A stretch of DNA of 64,000 bases from the NCBI GenBank assembly GCA_038207425.1, contig JBBQZU010000011.1, positions 41,557 to 105,556 on the forward strand, written 5' to 3'. A program made the translations under genes and the position numbers. Source of the DNA: JBBQZU01 sp038207425. Its GTDB lineage: Bacteria > Bacteroidota > Bacteroidia > Flavobacteriales_D > Cryomorphaceae. The notes beneath the pieces were generated by a model, which saw nothing but the letters and a program-made list of their open reading frames with translations, was not told where the DNA came from and ran no database searches. This document shows, piece by piece, positions 53,645 through 61,623 of this stretch. Position 1 is the stretch's first letter, and each line of letters begins with the position of its first letter.

Positions 53645-54568
53645 ATGAAAACGCTCTTTAAGGTACTCATCATTTTTTCTCTAAGTATTGCGCATCGTGA
53701 AAGTGATGCACAAGATTTCGATTACTTTGAGAATAATCCTATTTGGAAGGTTACCAGCATTTGCTCACAAGGATATCCTTGCATTGCTTCAAGTGCATTC
53801 AATTATATCTTAGAAGGCGATAGTATGATTAATGGCCTTGAATACAGGGTGCTATTTAGTATTGGCCAAACAGAACTGATGTGGTTTGCCAATCCACCCG
53901 CGGGCTGCTCAGGCAGCAGCACTTTTAATTATGTAGCGGGTTTTGTGAGAACTGGAGGAAAGAAGATCTTTTTCATTCCAAACAATGAAACATAAGAGCA
54001 ATTGCTCTACGACTTCAATTTGGAAGTGGGCAGCACATTACCACTTAGCTATATCAATTATGAAGAAGGGATCATGGTAACAGCAATTGATAGCATTGCT
54101 ACCCCTTTTGGCTATCTACAGCGGTTTGCTCTTACTGGCAATACATGGTCTAACTTCCTGATTGAAGGCATTGGACATGATAAGGGTTTTCTGGAGCCGG
54201 TTTCTACAATGCTTGAGTGTGGTTATGAACTTCTTTGTTACAGTTTAGCCGATGAATCATACTTTCCTGAATCAGGAATACCATGCCTACTGCCTTCGGG
54301 CTTACCAGAAAAACCGGACAACAAAATACAACTTCATATTTATCCCATCCCTGCCCATCAATCTGTAATGGTCACAACTGGGCGTTCACTAACCAACGTT
54401 ACAATTAGAATATCAACTACCTAGGGCGAACTTGCACTTGAATACATCGGGCTTCCTGGTGAAAATATAAACATTAGAAACTTACAGATGAAGGCGGGTC
54501 TGTACATTTTGCAGGTTTATGAAAACCAACAATTGATTGGCTCTGACAAACTGATAGTTCTTGATTAA
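53645..54568 (+). pseudogene. T9SS-secreted protein gene interrupted by two in-frame stop codons
   Basis: The frame from ATG 53645 to TAA 54566-54568 is continuous except for TAA at 53993-53995 and TAG at 54422-54424. There is no frameshift anywhere. The product would have a signal peptide (FKVLIIFSLSIAHRESDAQ), a domain with YVAGFVRTGGKKIFFIPNNE and, after the first stop, LLYDFNLEVGSTLPLSYI, typical of Bacteroidota secreted proteins. A T9SS tail (IQLHIYPIPAHQSVMV, then MKAGLYILQVYENQQLIGSD) finishes it. The second stop falls inside this tail. It is a recent pseudogene, or a gene needing readthrough. Confidence 0.8.
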
Positions 54569-54608
54569 ACCACAAAGCCACGCGTTCAATCTACGTTGGA
54601 GATTAGCC

Positions 54609-54644
54609 AAAAAAAATCCCCGGAGTTTATGGCTTCGGGGATTT
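54609..54644 (-). terminator. Intrinsic terminator of the thioredoxin-like gene
   Basis: On the minus strand AAATCCCCGAAG and CTCCGGGGATTT form a near-perfect stem followed by eight T. It lies 19 bases beyond the stop at 54663. It can also act as a weaker terminator for the pseudogene on the plus strand. Confidence 0.8.
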
Positions 54645-54662
54645 CTGTTTAAACAAGATTAA

Positions 54663-55319
54663 TTAAACCTTAACCCTTTTAATGCTGCAACCCATCTGAC
54701 GGGTGCTGTTTGGGTCAATAGATTTGCCGCTTACATGCGCTTTAATGGCATTTTGGAGATAAGGTTCTTTAACAGTGTCCTTGCTATCTACAGAGTCGTC
54801 AATTGCGCCTTTGTAAATAAGCTTCATATTGCCGTCAAAAAGAAATACGTGAGGCGTGGTAAGTGCGCCAAAAGCATCGGCTACCACATGGTCTTTGTCG
54901 AGTAGGTAACTTCCTTTCAAAGCTTTGTCCTTGTAGCGCTTCTTCATATCGTCCATGCTATCGCCGGCAGTGCGCTTTGCTTCATTGGGGTTGATCAATG
55001 CAAAACCGATTTCATTCGCAGCAGCCATATCAGCAAGAGCAGGGTATCTGCCTTCCCAACCTTCTGATTTTGATCCGTTGCCTACTACAAAAGGACAGGT
55101 ATTACAACTGAAAATTACGAGCAAGCCGCCTTTCTTTTTCAATTCATCAAGGCTGATGCTTTTGCCCGATACGTCGGCCATTTTCGCGTCAGCCTTGGGT
55201 GCCTTAGCTCCAATTTCGAGAATCTCAGCGCGGTTCGCATCTGTATTCTTAAATGCATATCCTGCTCCAAGACCGAGAAGGAAAAGGGCTGCGATAAAAA
55301 TTTTACCTGATTTTTTCAT
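54663..55319 (-). CDS. Exported thioredoxin-like protein (redoxin/AhpC-TSA fold)
   Basis: A 218-residue protein with signal peptide/anchor (KIFIAALFLLGLGAGYAF) and a thioredoxin fold. The CxxC is C72-N-T-C75 in VIFSCNTCPFVVG. AFGALTTPHVFLFDG carries the cis-Pro loop. CNTCPF-type redoxins are common Bacteroidota periplasmic thiol proteins. The ATG at 55319 is preferred over 55343 because it begins at the basic end of the signal peptide. Confidence 0.85.
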   Translation of the reverse strand: MKKSGKIFIAALFLLGLGAGYAFKNTDANRAEILEIGAKAPKADAKMADVSGKSISLDELKKKGGLLVIFSCNTCPFVVGNGSKSEGWEGRYPALADMAAANEIGFALINPNEAKRTAGDSMDDMKKRYKDKALKGSYLLDKDHVVADAFGALTTPHVFLFDGNMKLIYKGAIDDSVDSKDTVKEPYLQNAIKAHVSGKSIDPNSTRQMGCSIKRVKV

Positions 55320-55345
55320 GGGGATAGTTCTTTTGATCAACATTC

Positions 55346-55359
55346 CCTTTCGGGAAAGG
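55346..55359. repeat. Palindrome CCTTTCGGGAAAGG upstream of the thioredoxin-like gene
   Basis: Related to the ATTTCCCGAAAGG words of the dispersed family. Here it is intergenic and next to a TACCTTTC promoter-like box, so it could act as an operator. Confidence 0.4.
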
Positions 55360-55387
55360 TAAAACTGCCAATGCGCGCAAATGTTGC

Positions 55388-55801
55388 TTAGCAGTATTCT
55401 TCGTACGCCATTTTAAGGTTTTCGGCAATCATATCGGCCGGACGGCCTTCTATATGGTGGCGCTCTATAAAGTGCACTAAACGGCCGTCTTTGAAAAGCG
55501 CAATAGAAGGTGATGATGGAGGGTAAGGCAGAAAATACTGTCTTGCTCTTGCTACCGCATCGGTATCAAAACCGGCAAAAACAGTAGTAAGGGTTTCGGG
55601 TTTTTTATCGCCTTGTAAGGAGAGTTTCACACCGGGCCTTGCAGCGCCGGCAGCACAACCGCATACAGAGTTTACCACTACCAGGGTAGTGCCTTTTGCT
55701 TCTGCCAGAGCCGCATCAACTTCTTCAGGGGTATTTAGTTCAGTAAAACCTGCTTTTACCAAGTCATCCTTCATGGGTGCAACCAAATCAGCTGGATACA
55801 T
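55388..55801 (-). CDS. Bacilliredoxin-family protein (BrxA/BrxB, YphP/YqiW)
   Basis: A 137-residue thioredoxin-fold protein with the signature C47-G-C49 (VVNSVCGCAAGAARPG), which in Bacillus removes bacillithiol from mixed disulfides. The start MYPADLVAPMKDDLVKAGF and the end IERHHIEGRPADMIAENL are typical. A C-terminal Cys137 is also present. An exact -7 box lies 25 bases upstream. Whether this organism makes bacillithiol cannot be seen from the window. Confidence 0.93.
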   Translation of the reverse strand: MYPADLVAPMKDDLVKAGFTELNTPEEVDAALAEAKGTTLVVVNSVCGCAAGAARPGVKLSLQGDKKPETLTTVFAGFDTDAVARARQYFLPYPPSSPSIALFKDGRLVHFIERHHIEGRPADMIAENLKMAYEEYC

Positions 55802-55825
55802 AATTATTGGGTTTTAAATTCGCTA

Positions 55826-55833
55826 CAAAGATA
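55826..55833 (-). promoter_or_regulatory. Putative -7 promoter box of the bacilliredoxin gene
   Basis: Minus-strand TATCTTTG, exact TAnnTTTG match, 25 bases before the ATG at 55801. Confidence 0.5.
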
Positions 55834-55885
55834 CTGCGCAAAGCGGCAGCTTGTACGTAATAACCTTTTATAAGAAGTTTGGTTC

Positions 55886-56341
55886 TCAAATACCCTGCCT
55901 TCGTGAGCCAAAAAATGCTTTCAGCAGCAGGGCAGATTCTTCGCCCATAAGGCCACCTTCCCATAGCGTCTTGGGGTGCAGGAGATTTTCGCCGTAGAGT
56001 GTAAAACCCTTTTTCTGATCGTAAGCACCAAAAACCAACTTACCTATCTGCGCCCAGTGCAGGGCTCCGGCGCACATAAGGCAAGGTTCAAGACTCACAT
56101 ACATTGTGCATTGGGGCAGGTATTTTCCACCGAGAAAATCAGATGCAGCAGTGATGGCTTGCATTTCGGCGTGGGCGGTAACATCGGTAAGCCGCTCGGT
56201 AAGGTTATGAGCCCGGGCTATGATGCGCTTATCGCAAACGATTACTGCTCCCACAGGCACTTCGTCCTCATCAAAAGCCTGCTGGGCGTCGCGCAGGGCC
56301 TGCTTCATAAAATACGCATCGCTCAGTGGTTCTATTGCCAT
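55886..56341 (-). CDS. tadA: tRNA-specific adenosine deaminase
   Basis: This enzyme converts A34 to inosine in tRNA-Arg(ACG). The zinc ligands and catalytic Glu are H57, E59 (TAHAEMQAI), C87 and C90 (EPCLMCAGAL), at the same numbers as in E. coli TadA. Length (151) fits. A guanine deaminase is a less likely alternative, since QKKGFTLYGENLLHP and the HxE/PCxxC spacing match TadA. Confidence 0.92.
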   Translation of the reverse strand: MAIEPLSDAYFMKQALRDAQQAFDEDEVPVGAVIVCDKRIIARAHNLTERLTDVTAHAEMQAITAASDFLGGKYLPQCTMYVSLEPCLMCAGALHWAQIGKLVFGAYDQKKGFTLYGENLLHPKTLWEGGLMGEESALLLKAFFGSRRQGI

Positions 56342-56368
56342 GGGGCGAAGTTAAGCCCAATGCAACAA

Positions 56369-56395
56369 CAAAAAAAGCCGGCTGCAGGGCCGGCT
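56369..56395 (-). terminator. Intrinsic terminator of the MORN-like gene
   Basis: AGCCGGC and GCCGGCT form a stem around TGCAGG. On the minus strand seven T follow; on the plus strand TCTTTT follows. Confidence 0.8.
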
Positions 56396-56419
56396 CTTTT
56401 CATGGTTTCAAAATTTATA

Positions 56420-56845
56420 TCATCTCTGTGCTTCGGCGTTCATATATTTCAACATGGCTCCGGCAGCATATATTTTTTCGGGTTTTTCATTTCCGCCAGG
56501 GTCGTAGCGTTGCCATATACCGTACTTATATCCATCGCGGTACTCGCCCTGCGATTCCACCTTGCCCGAAGCATAATAATAGGTAAACTCACCGTGAGGC
56601 AATTTCATATCGGCATCAAGATAAGTTCCTTCCATTTTCACTTCACCGCTCAGGTATTTTACCTTAAAGGTATGCTTACCTTCATATTGGCCAATAAGCT
56701 CAGCGTAGTAGGCAGCATCCTTTTTACTTTTCACCGGCTCCATGCGCTCATTGAAATATTTTATCATTTCATTATCGCTTACAAAGGCAAATACAGGAAT
56801 GCTTATTATCGCAAGCCATACAGTTTGTATCAGGGTATTTTTCAT
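56420..56845 (-). CDS. Small exported MORN-like repeat protein
   Basis: A 141-residue protein with a signal peptide (MKNTLIQTVWLAIISIPVFA). Its C-terminal half has MORN-type turns (VKYLSGEVKMEGTYLDADMK, HGEFTYYYASGKVESQGEYR, YGIWQRYDPGGNE). Related proteins are often named YwqK-like, but a toxin-antitoxin role is not supported here: no toxin gene is adjacent and this copy is exported. Function unknown. Confidence 0.7.
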   Translation of the reverse strand: MKNTLIQTVWLAIISIPVFAFVSDNEMIKYFNERMEPVKSKKDAAYYAELIGQYEGKHTFKVKYLSGEVKMEGTYLDADMKLPHGEFTYYYASGKVESQGEYRDGYKYGIWQRYDPGGNEKPEKIYAAGAMLKYMNAEAQR

Positions 56846-56918
56846 AGCACTGGCATTAACGATTTACCTTACGGAAAATGCAGTGCGTGGGTTGCGGAAT
56901 ATACGATAGTGAGCCTGA

Positions 56919-58454
56919 TCAGGCCAACCAACCTTCCCTATCAAGTGAGCGGTACTGAATAGCCTCGGCCAGGTGGTGGGTTGAGATATTGGCATTGCCT
57001 TCGAGATCGGCAACGGTGCGTGCCACTTTGAGAATACGGGCATACGAGCGTGCAGAGAAACCGAGTCGTTCCATAGCATTTTTGAGCAAGGCTTCGCCGT
57101 TAGAGTCGATCTCGCAGTATACCTTCATCAATTTTGGCGTAAGCTGTGCATTACAATATACCCCGTCTACAGTATCAAAGCGTACATTCTGTATTTCTCG
57201 GGCGCGTACTACACGCTCTCGAATGGTGTCAGAGCCCTCGCTCACACGGCGGTCGCGAAGTTCATCGAAAGCTACAGGATTCACTTCTATATGCAGGTCG
57301 ATGCGGTCCATAAGCGGCCCCGATATTTTAGCCAGGTAGCGCCTTACGGCAAATTCGCTGTCGGCTGATTCACCCGGTTTGAAGAAGTCGCCGCTGGGTG
57401 AAGGGTTCATCGAAGCAACGAGCATAAATGAGGCGGGGTAATCAACAGAAATTTTGGCCCGCGATATGGTTACAACCCTATCTTCGAGCGGCTGGCGCAG
57501 CACTTCGAGCACCTGTCTTTTAAATTCGGGAAGCTCATCGAGAAAGAGGATGCCATTATGCGCCAGTGATATTTCGCCGGGCTTTGGATTACTGCCCCCA
57601 CCTACCAGTGCCACATCGCTTACTGTATGGTGGGGACTGCGGAATGGTCTTTCGGTAACCAGCGACTTGTTTGACGGTAGTAAACCAGCTACAGAGTGTA
57701 TTTTGGTGGTTTCGAGGGCTTCATTCAGCGTAAGGGGCGGCAGTATGGTGGGTATGCGCTTAGCGAGCATGGTTTTGCCCACACCGGGAGGGCCTACCAG
57801 AATAATGTTGTGCCCGCCCGCTGCGGCTACTTCAAGCGCACGCTTCACATTCTCTTGCCCTTTTACATCTGAGAAGTCGAAGTTGAAATGATTGGCCTTT
57901 GTTTCGAAAGCTGCCTTTAGGTCTACCCTTACCGGCTCAGTGAGTGAAGGGTTCTCCAATACCTGAATGGCATCGATAATATTCTCTACGCCATACACGT
58001 CGAGACCTTCCACAATTGCTGCTTCGCGGGCATTGGCTGCAGGTAGCACAAAACCCTTGAACCCTTCCTTTTTGGCTTTTATGGCCATTGGCAAAGCGCC
58101 CTTTATTGGCTGTAGGCTGCCATCGAGCGAAAGCTCACCCATGATGAGGTAACGCTCTATATCTGGTGCATTTATTTGTCCGCTCGCTGAGAGTATACCC
58201 ATAGCCAGGGTAAGATCGTATGCCGAGCCTTCCTTGCGAATATCGGCCGGGGCCATGTTGATGGTTACTTTTTTGATCGGCAGGCGATAGCCGTTATTGA
58301 GCAGGGCTGCATCAATGCGCTGCTGGCTTTCCTTCACGGCGCTGTCGGGCAGGCCTACGAGGAAGAAGTTCACGCCTTTATCGATGTTCACTTCAACTGT
58401 AATGGTGATGGCATCTACGCCATACACTGCGCTCCCATAGGTTTTTACAAGCAT
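56919..58454 (-). CDS. comM: YifB/ComM-family Mg-chelatase-like AAA+ ATPase
   Basis: A 511-residue ATPase. The N-terminal Lon-S5-like domain has VNIDKGVNFFLVGLPDSAVK. The AAA+ core has Walker A GPPGVGKTMLAKRIP and Walker B ILFLDELPEF, with SPSGDF in the zinc-like insertion. A C-terminal Mg-chelatase-type helical domain ends LAEAIQYRSLD. Relatives (ComM) are helicases that extend branch migration during natural transformation. The gene is present in many non-competent bacteria too, so it does not prove competence. Confidence 0.92.
   Translation of the reverse strand: MLVKTYGSAVYGVDAITITVEVNIDKGVNFFLVGLPDSAVKESQQRIDAALLNNGYRLPIKKVTINMAPADIRKEGSAYDLTLAMGILSASGQINAPDIERYLIMGELSLDGSLQPIKGALPMAIKAKKEGFKGFVLPAANAREAAIVEGLDVYGVENIIDAIQVLENPSLTEPVRVDLKAAFETKANHFNFDFSDVKGQENVKRALEVAAAGGHNIILVGPPGVGKTMLAKRIPTILPPLTLNEALETTKIHSVAGLLPSNKSLVTERPFRSPHHTVSDVALVGGGSNPKPGEISLAHNGILFLDELPEFKRQVLEVLRQPLEDRVVTISRAKISVDYPASFMLVASMNPSPSGDFFKPGESADSEFAVRRYLAKISGPLMDRIDLHIEVNPVAFDELRDRRVSEGSDTIRERVVRAREIQNVRFDTVDGVYCNAQLTPKLMKVYCEIDSNGEALLKNAMERLGFSARSYARILKVARTVADLEGNANISTHHLAEAIQYRSLDREGWLA
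57342..57354 (-). repeat. Exact copy of the dispersed word ATTTGCCGWAAGG
   Basis: Minus-strand ATTTGCCGTAAGG inside comM, read Phe-Ala-Val-Arg. A one-mismatch copy lies at 56867-56879 between comM and the MORN-like gene. Confidence 0.7.
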
Positions 58455-58456
58455 GG

Positions 58457-59029
58457 CTATCCGGTATGTCGCTCTATATAGTCTATAAGGCTGTGAATAA
58501 TCTTGATATGAATTTCCTGGATTCGGTCAGCAAATCCATGGTGAGGCACACGCAGTTCTACATTGGCCAGCGTGGCGAGTGAGCCACCTTTATTTCCAGT
58601 AAGGGCTACCACATGAATGCCCTTGTCGCGGGCTGCCTGCGCAGCACGCATCAAATTGGCTGAATTGCCGCTGGTGCTTATTGCCAGAAGCACATCGCCC
58701 TCCCGCCCCATGCCTTCTATAAAGCGGCTAAACACAAATTCATATCCGTAGTCGTTGGCCACGCAACTGATGTGCGAAGGATCGCTAATGGAGATAGCCG
58801 GCAGTGAACGGCGGTCGGCGCGGTACCTACCTGTAAGCTCTTCGGCAAAGTGCATGGCATCGCACATGGAGCCACCGTTACCGCATGATATTACCTTATT
58901 GCCGCGCAATATGGCATCGCTCATAAGCGCTCCCGCCTTGCGGATATTGGGCACAAAATGAAGGTCGGCAATAACCGCTTCAAGCACCGATCGCGCCTCA
59001 GTAAAATGATGTAAAATAGGGTCTTCCAT
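58457..59029 (-). CDS. gmhA: Phosphoheptose isomerase (sedoheptulose 7-phosphate isomerase)
   Basis: A SIS-domain isomerase of 190 residues that makes D-glycero-D-manno-heptose 7-phosphate for heptose-containing lipopolysaccharide or S-layer glycans. The motifs SCGNGGSMCDAMHFAEELTG, GREGDVLLAISTSGNSANL and ALTGNKGG are all characteristic. It ends two bases before the ComM-like gene starts. The other heptose genes (hldE, gmhB) are not in the window. Confidence 0.92.
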   Translation of the reverse strand: MEDPILHHFTEARSVLEAVIADLHFVPNIRKAGALMSDAILRGNKVISCGNGGSMCDAMHFAEELTGRYRADRRSLPAISISDPSHISCVANDYGYEFVFSRFIEGMGREGDVLLAISTSGNSANLMRAAQAARDKGIHVVALTGNKGGSLATLANVELRVPHHGFADRIQEIHIKIIHSLIDYIERHTG

Positions 59030-59134
59030 AGCTGCCTGATTTAGTTACGCCAAAGATCACAGCCAAATATGCACAATTATCGGTGATTTAGAAAAATGAA
59101 ATCACGCTACGAAAGCCAGGATCAATAACTATTG

Positions 59135-61540
59135 CTATTTCCCAAACTTCTCCAACCCTCTTCTGAGCCAATCATTGAACAGTTCTACATCGCCGTAGTC
59201 CTGATAATTTGCGGGTTCATTAAGCATGTTCTCATTGTGATCGAGCAGCACATAGTAAGGCTGCGCATTTACACCGTAGCGCTGCTCCTGAAATGCGGCC
59301 CACTTATGGCCCACATTGCGCAATTTCTTTTTGCGGCCGCCGGTAAGTTCCACTTCTATCTGCTCCGCTTCGGGAAGGGGCACCTTTTCATCCACGTAAA
59401 GGGATATCAGCACCACATCATCTGATAGTTTGCGCTTTATTTCGGGATCGCTCCATACATGCTGCTCCATTTTACGACAGTTTACACAGGCATGGCCGGT
59501 GAAGTCTATCATCACCGGTTTACCCACCGATTTGGCGTAAGCCATTCCCTTATCGTAATCGTGAAAGGCGTAGATATTTTGCGGACCAATATGCTGCCCA
59601 TCGCTTGAGGGAGCTGCTACCTCGCCCGCACCACCTACAAAACCCACCCCAAAGGGGCTTTCACTGTAGTGCATAGGCGGCGGAAAAGCACTGATAAGCT
59701 TGAGTGGCGCCCCCCACATACCGGGCAGCATGTATACCACAAATGTACCGGTAAGCAATGCAAGCATAAGCCGCGTTACTGAAATATAGGGCAGGTCACT
59801 ATCCTGCGAAAGCTTGAGCTTGCCAAGCAGGTAAAAAGTGAGCATGGTAAATACTACAATCCATATTGCAATAAATACTTCTCTTTCGAGAAAATGGAGT
59901 TGCAGAACCAGATCGGCATTGGAGAGGAACTTAAATGCCAAAGCCAGCTCCAGAAAACCGAGGGTAACCTTTACTGAAATGAGCCATCCGCCGGATTGTG
60001 GCAGGGAGTTGAGCCATCCCGGAAAAGCTGCAAACAAGGTAAATGGCAAGGCGATGGCGAGCGAAAAACCGAGCATTCCAACTGCCGGAGCCCAACCGCC
60101 TTTTGATGCGGCCTCCACAATTAAGGTACCCACAATGGGGCCGGTACATGAAAAGGAAACAAGGGCAAGTACCAAGGCCATAAAGAAAATACCAATGAGG
60201 CCGCCCTTATCGGCTTTTGCATCAGCTTTATTGATCCAAGAACTCGGGAGGGTAATTTCAAAAGCACCCAGAAATGAAATGGCAAAAACGACAAGCAGGG
60301 CGAAGAAAAACAGGTTGAACCAGGGGTCGGTACTCATCTCGGAAAGCACCGAAGCGCCAAAAGCAGCAGTTACGCCCACTCCCAACGCCACATAAATACC
60401 GATAATTGAAAGCCCGTAAAGTGCCGCATTGCGCACGCCCGCAGCCTTGGTTTTACTCTGCTTGGTAAAGAAGCTTACAGTAAGGGGTATCATCGGGAAA
60501 ACACAGGGTGTAAGCAGGGCTGCAAAGCCGCTCAGGAACGAAATAATAAAAATGATCCAGTTGCTGCGTGCTTTTACAGGTGCAGCCGAAGCACCCGTCT
60601 CGGCACCCGGCTTTAATGGAAACTCAAAGTCAATATCTTCGGGTGCAAGGCAGGTGAAGTTATTGCAGCTCGTAAAGGTGAGAAAACCCTTCACGGATGT
60701 GGCTGTGGTGGACGTTTTTCGCACCTTTTGCATAAAGATGGCGTTGCCTTCAAAATAGGCGAGCTCAGCCCCGAATACCTGGTCGAATTTTACTTTCGGT
60801 TTGCTCTCTTCCACCGACCCGTTCAGGGCGTAGCCTATGCCGGCTTCGAAGGTGAATGATATGGGCATGGCACCTGTTTCAGGGTCCACAGTAAGCGAAT
60901 ACACATACCAGCCTGAGTCAATTGCCGCTTCAGCAACCAGCACTGCTGTGGAATCGGTTTCGTCCAGCACGCTGAACTGCCACGATACCGGAGTGAGCAC
61001 GCCGCCACCAGACATACCCATATCTACCAAGGCTTCGATCAGTGGAGTCTCTGCTACCTGGGCAGCTCCCACCGCACCTTTTACATTGATGGCAAAGGGA
61101 AGGTCTTCGGGTGGAAGGCACATCATATCGTTGCACACCATAAAAGTGAGCTCACCTTCTACTTTAAAATCGGCGTTTGCCTTGCGCTTTATAGCCTGTG
61201 TGAAAACTGCCTTCTTATCGAAGTAATTCAAGTTCATCGCAAAATTGGGATCGTATTCGGTTTTGAATTTACCCTGCTTCACCTCTCCTGTGCACCCGTA
61301 CTGCGCGCTCTTATTGAACCTGAACGATGTGGGTATGGGCCCTTCGTCGCTCTGCAGTGTAAGGGCGTATACGTGCCAACCTGCTTCAATGGTGGCTGTG
61401 AAAATCAGCTCAGCATCCGTGTCGCCTGTGTATTTCACATCATACTTCCACGATACAGGTTCGTATACCTGCGCTTTAAAAGGCGAAGCGGATAAAAGTA
61501 AAGTAAGCAGTATGGAAAAGTATCCTGTGATTCTCAACAT
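59135..61540 (-). CDS. dsbD: Thiol:disulfide interchange protein DsbD with two N-terminal domains
   Basis: DsbD passes electrons from cytoplasmic thioredoxin to periplasmic thiol proteins. This 801-residue form has a signal peptide and two tandem DsbD-alpha-like domains, about 28-155 and 184-310. Each has its Cys pair (C136/C141 and C292/C297) and the paired phrases PVSWKYDV/PVSWQFSV and GWHVYAL/GWYVYSL. An eight-helix CcdA-like core with a Cys in LTPCVFPM and another in SFSCTGPIV follows, then a thioredoxin-like domain with C685-V-N-C688. The classical protein has a single alpha domain. Confidence 0.92.
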   Translation of the reverse strand: MLRITGYFSILLTLLLSASPFKAQVYEPVSWKYDVKYTGDTDAELIFTATIEAGWHVYALTLQSDEGPIPTSFRFNKSAQYGCTGEVKQGKFKTEYDPNFAMNLNYFDKKAVFTQAIKRKANADFKVEGELTFMVCNDMMCLPPEDLPFAINVKGAVGAAQVAETPLIEALVDMGMSGGGVLTPVSWQFSVLDETDSTAVLVAEAAIDSGWYVYSLTVDPETGAMPISFTFEAGIGYALNGSVEESKPKVKFDQVFGAELAYFEGNAIFMQKVRKTSTTATSVKGFLTFTSCNNFTCLAPEDIDFEFPLKPGAETGASAAPVKARSNWIIFIISFLSGFAALLTPCVFPMIPLTVSFFTKQSKTKAAGVRNAALYGLSIIGIYVALGVGVTAAFGASVLSEMSTDPWFNLFFFALLVVFAISFLGAFEITLPSSWINKADAKADKGGLIGIFFMALVLALVSFSCTGPIVGTLIVEAASKGGWAPAVGMLGFSLAIALPFTLFAAFPGWLNSLPQSGGWLISVKVTLGFLELALAFKFLSNADLVLQLHFLEREVFIAIWIVVFTMLTFYLLGKLKLSQDSDLPYISVTRLMLALLTGTFVVYMLPGMWGAPLKLISAFPPPMHYSESPFGVGFVGGAGEVAAPSSDGQHIGPQNIYAFHDYDKGMAYAKSVGKPVMIDFTGHACVNCRKMEQHVWSDPEIKRKLSDDVVLISLYVDEKVPLPEAEQIEVELTGGRKKKLRNVGHKWAAFQEQRYGVNAQPYYVLLDHNENMLNEPANYQDYGDVELFNDWLRRGLEKFGK

Positions 61541-61566
61541 CGATTACCTATTCGAAAATTAGTGGG

Positions 61567-61574
61567 CAAAGCTA
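61567..61574 (-). promoter_or_regulatory. Putative -7 promoter box of dsbD
   Basis: Minus-strand TAGCTTTG fits TAnnTTTG and lies 27 bases before the ATG at 61540. Confidence 0.4.
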
Positions 61575-61623
61575 AGCAATTTCAACTTTTGAAATAGGTG
61601 ATGCCTGCCTCAATGTTGCATTC

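Noticed and set aside
53645..54568. In-frame stops as evidence for a recoded genetic code
   Set aside because: Neighbouring intact genes end normally at TAA, TAG and TGA, so the code is standard; nonsense mutation or readthrough is left.
56420..56845. MORN-like gene as the antitoxin of a toxin-antitoxin system
   Set aside because: The protein is exported and no toxin candidate is adjacent; the repeats alone do not support such a role.
3321..57354. ATTTGCCGWAAGG explained by a common peptide motif such as LTAN
   Set aside because: Copies are read in several codon phases and on both strands, and some are intergenic.
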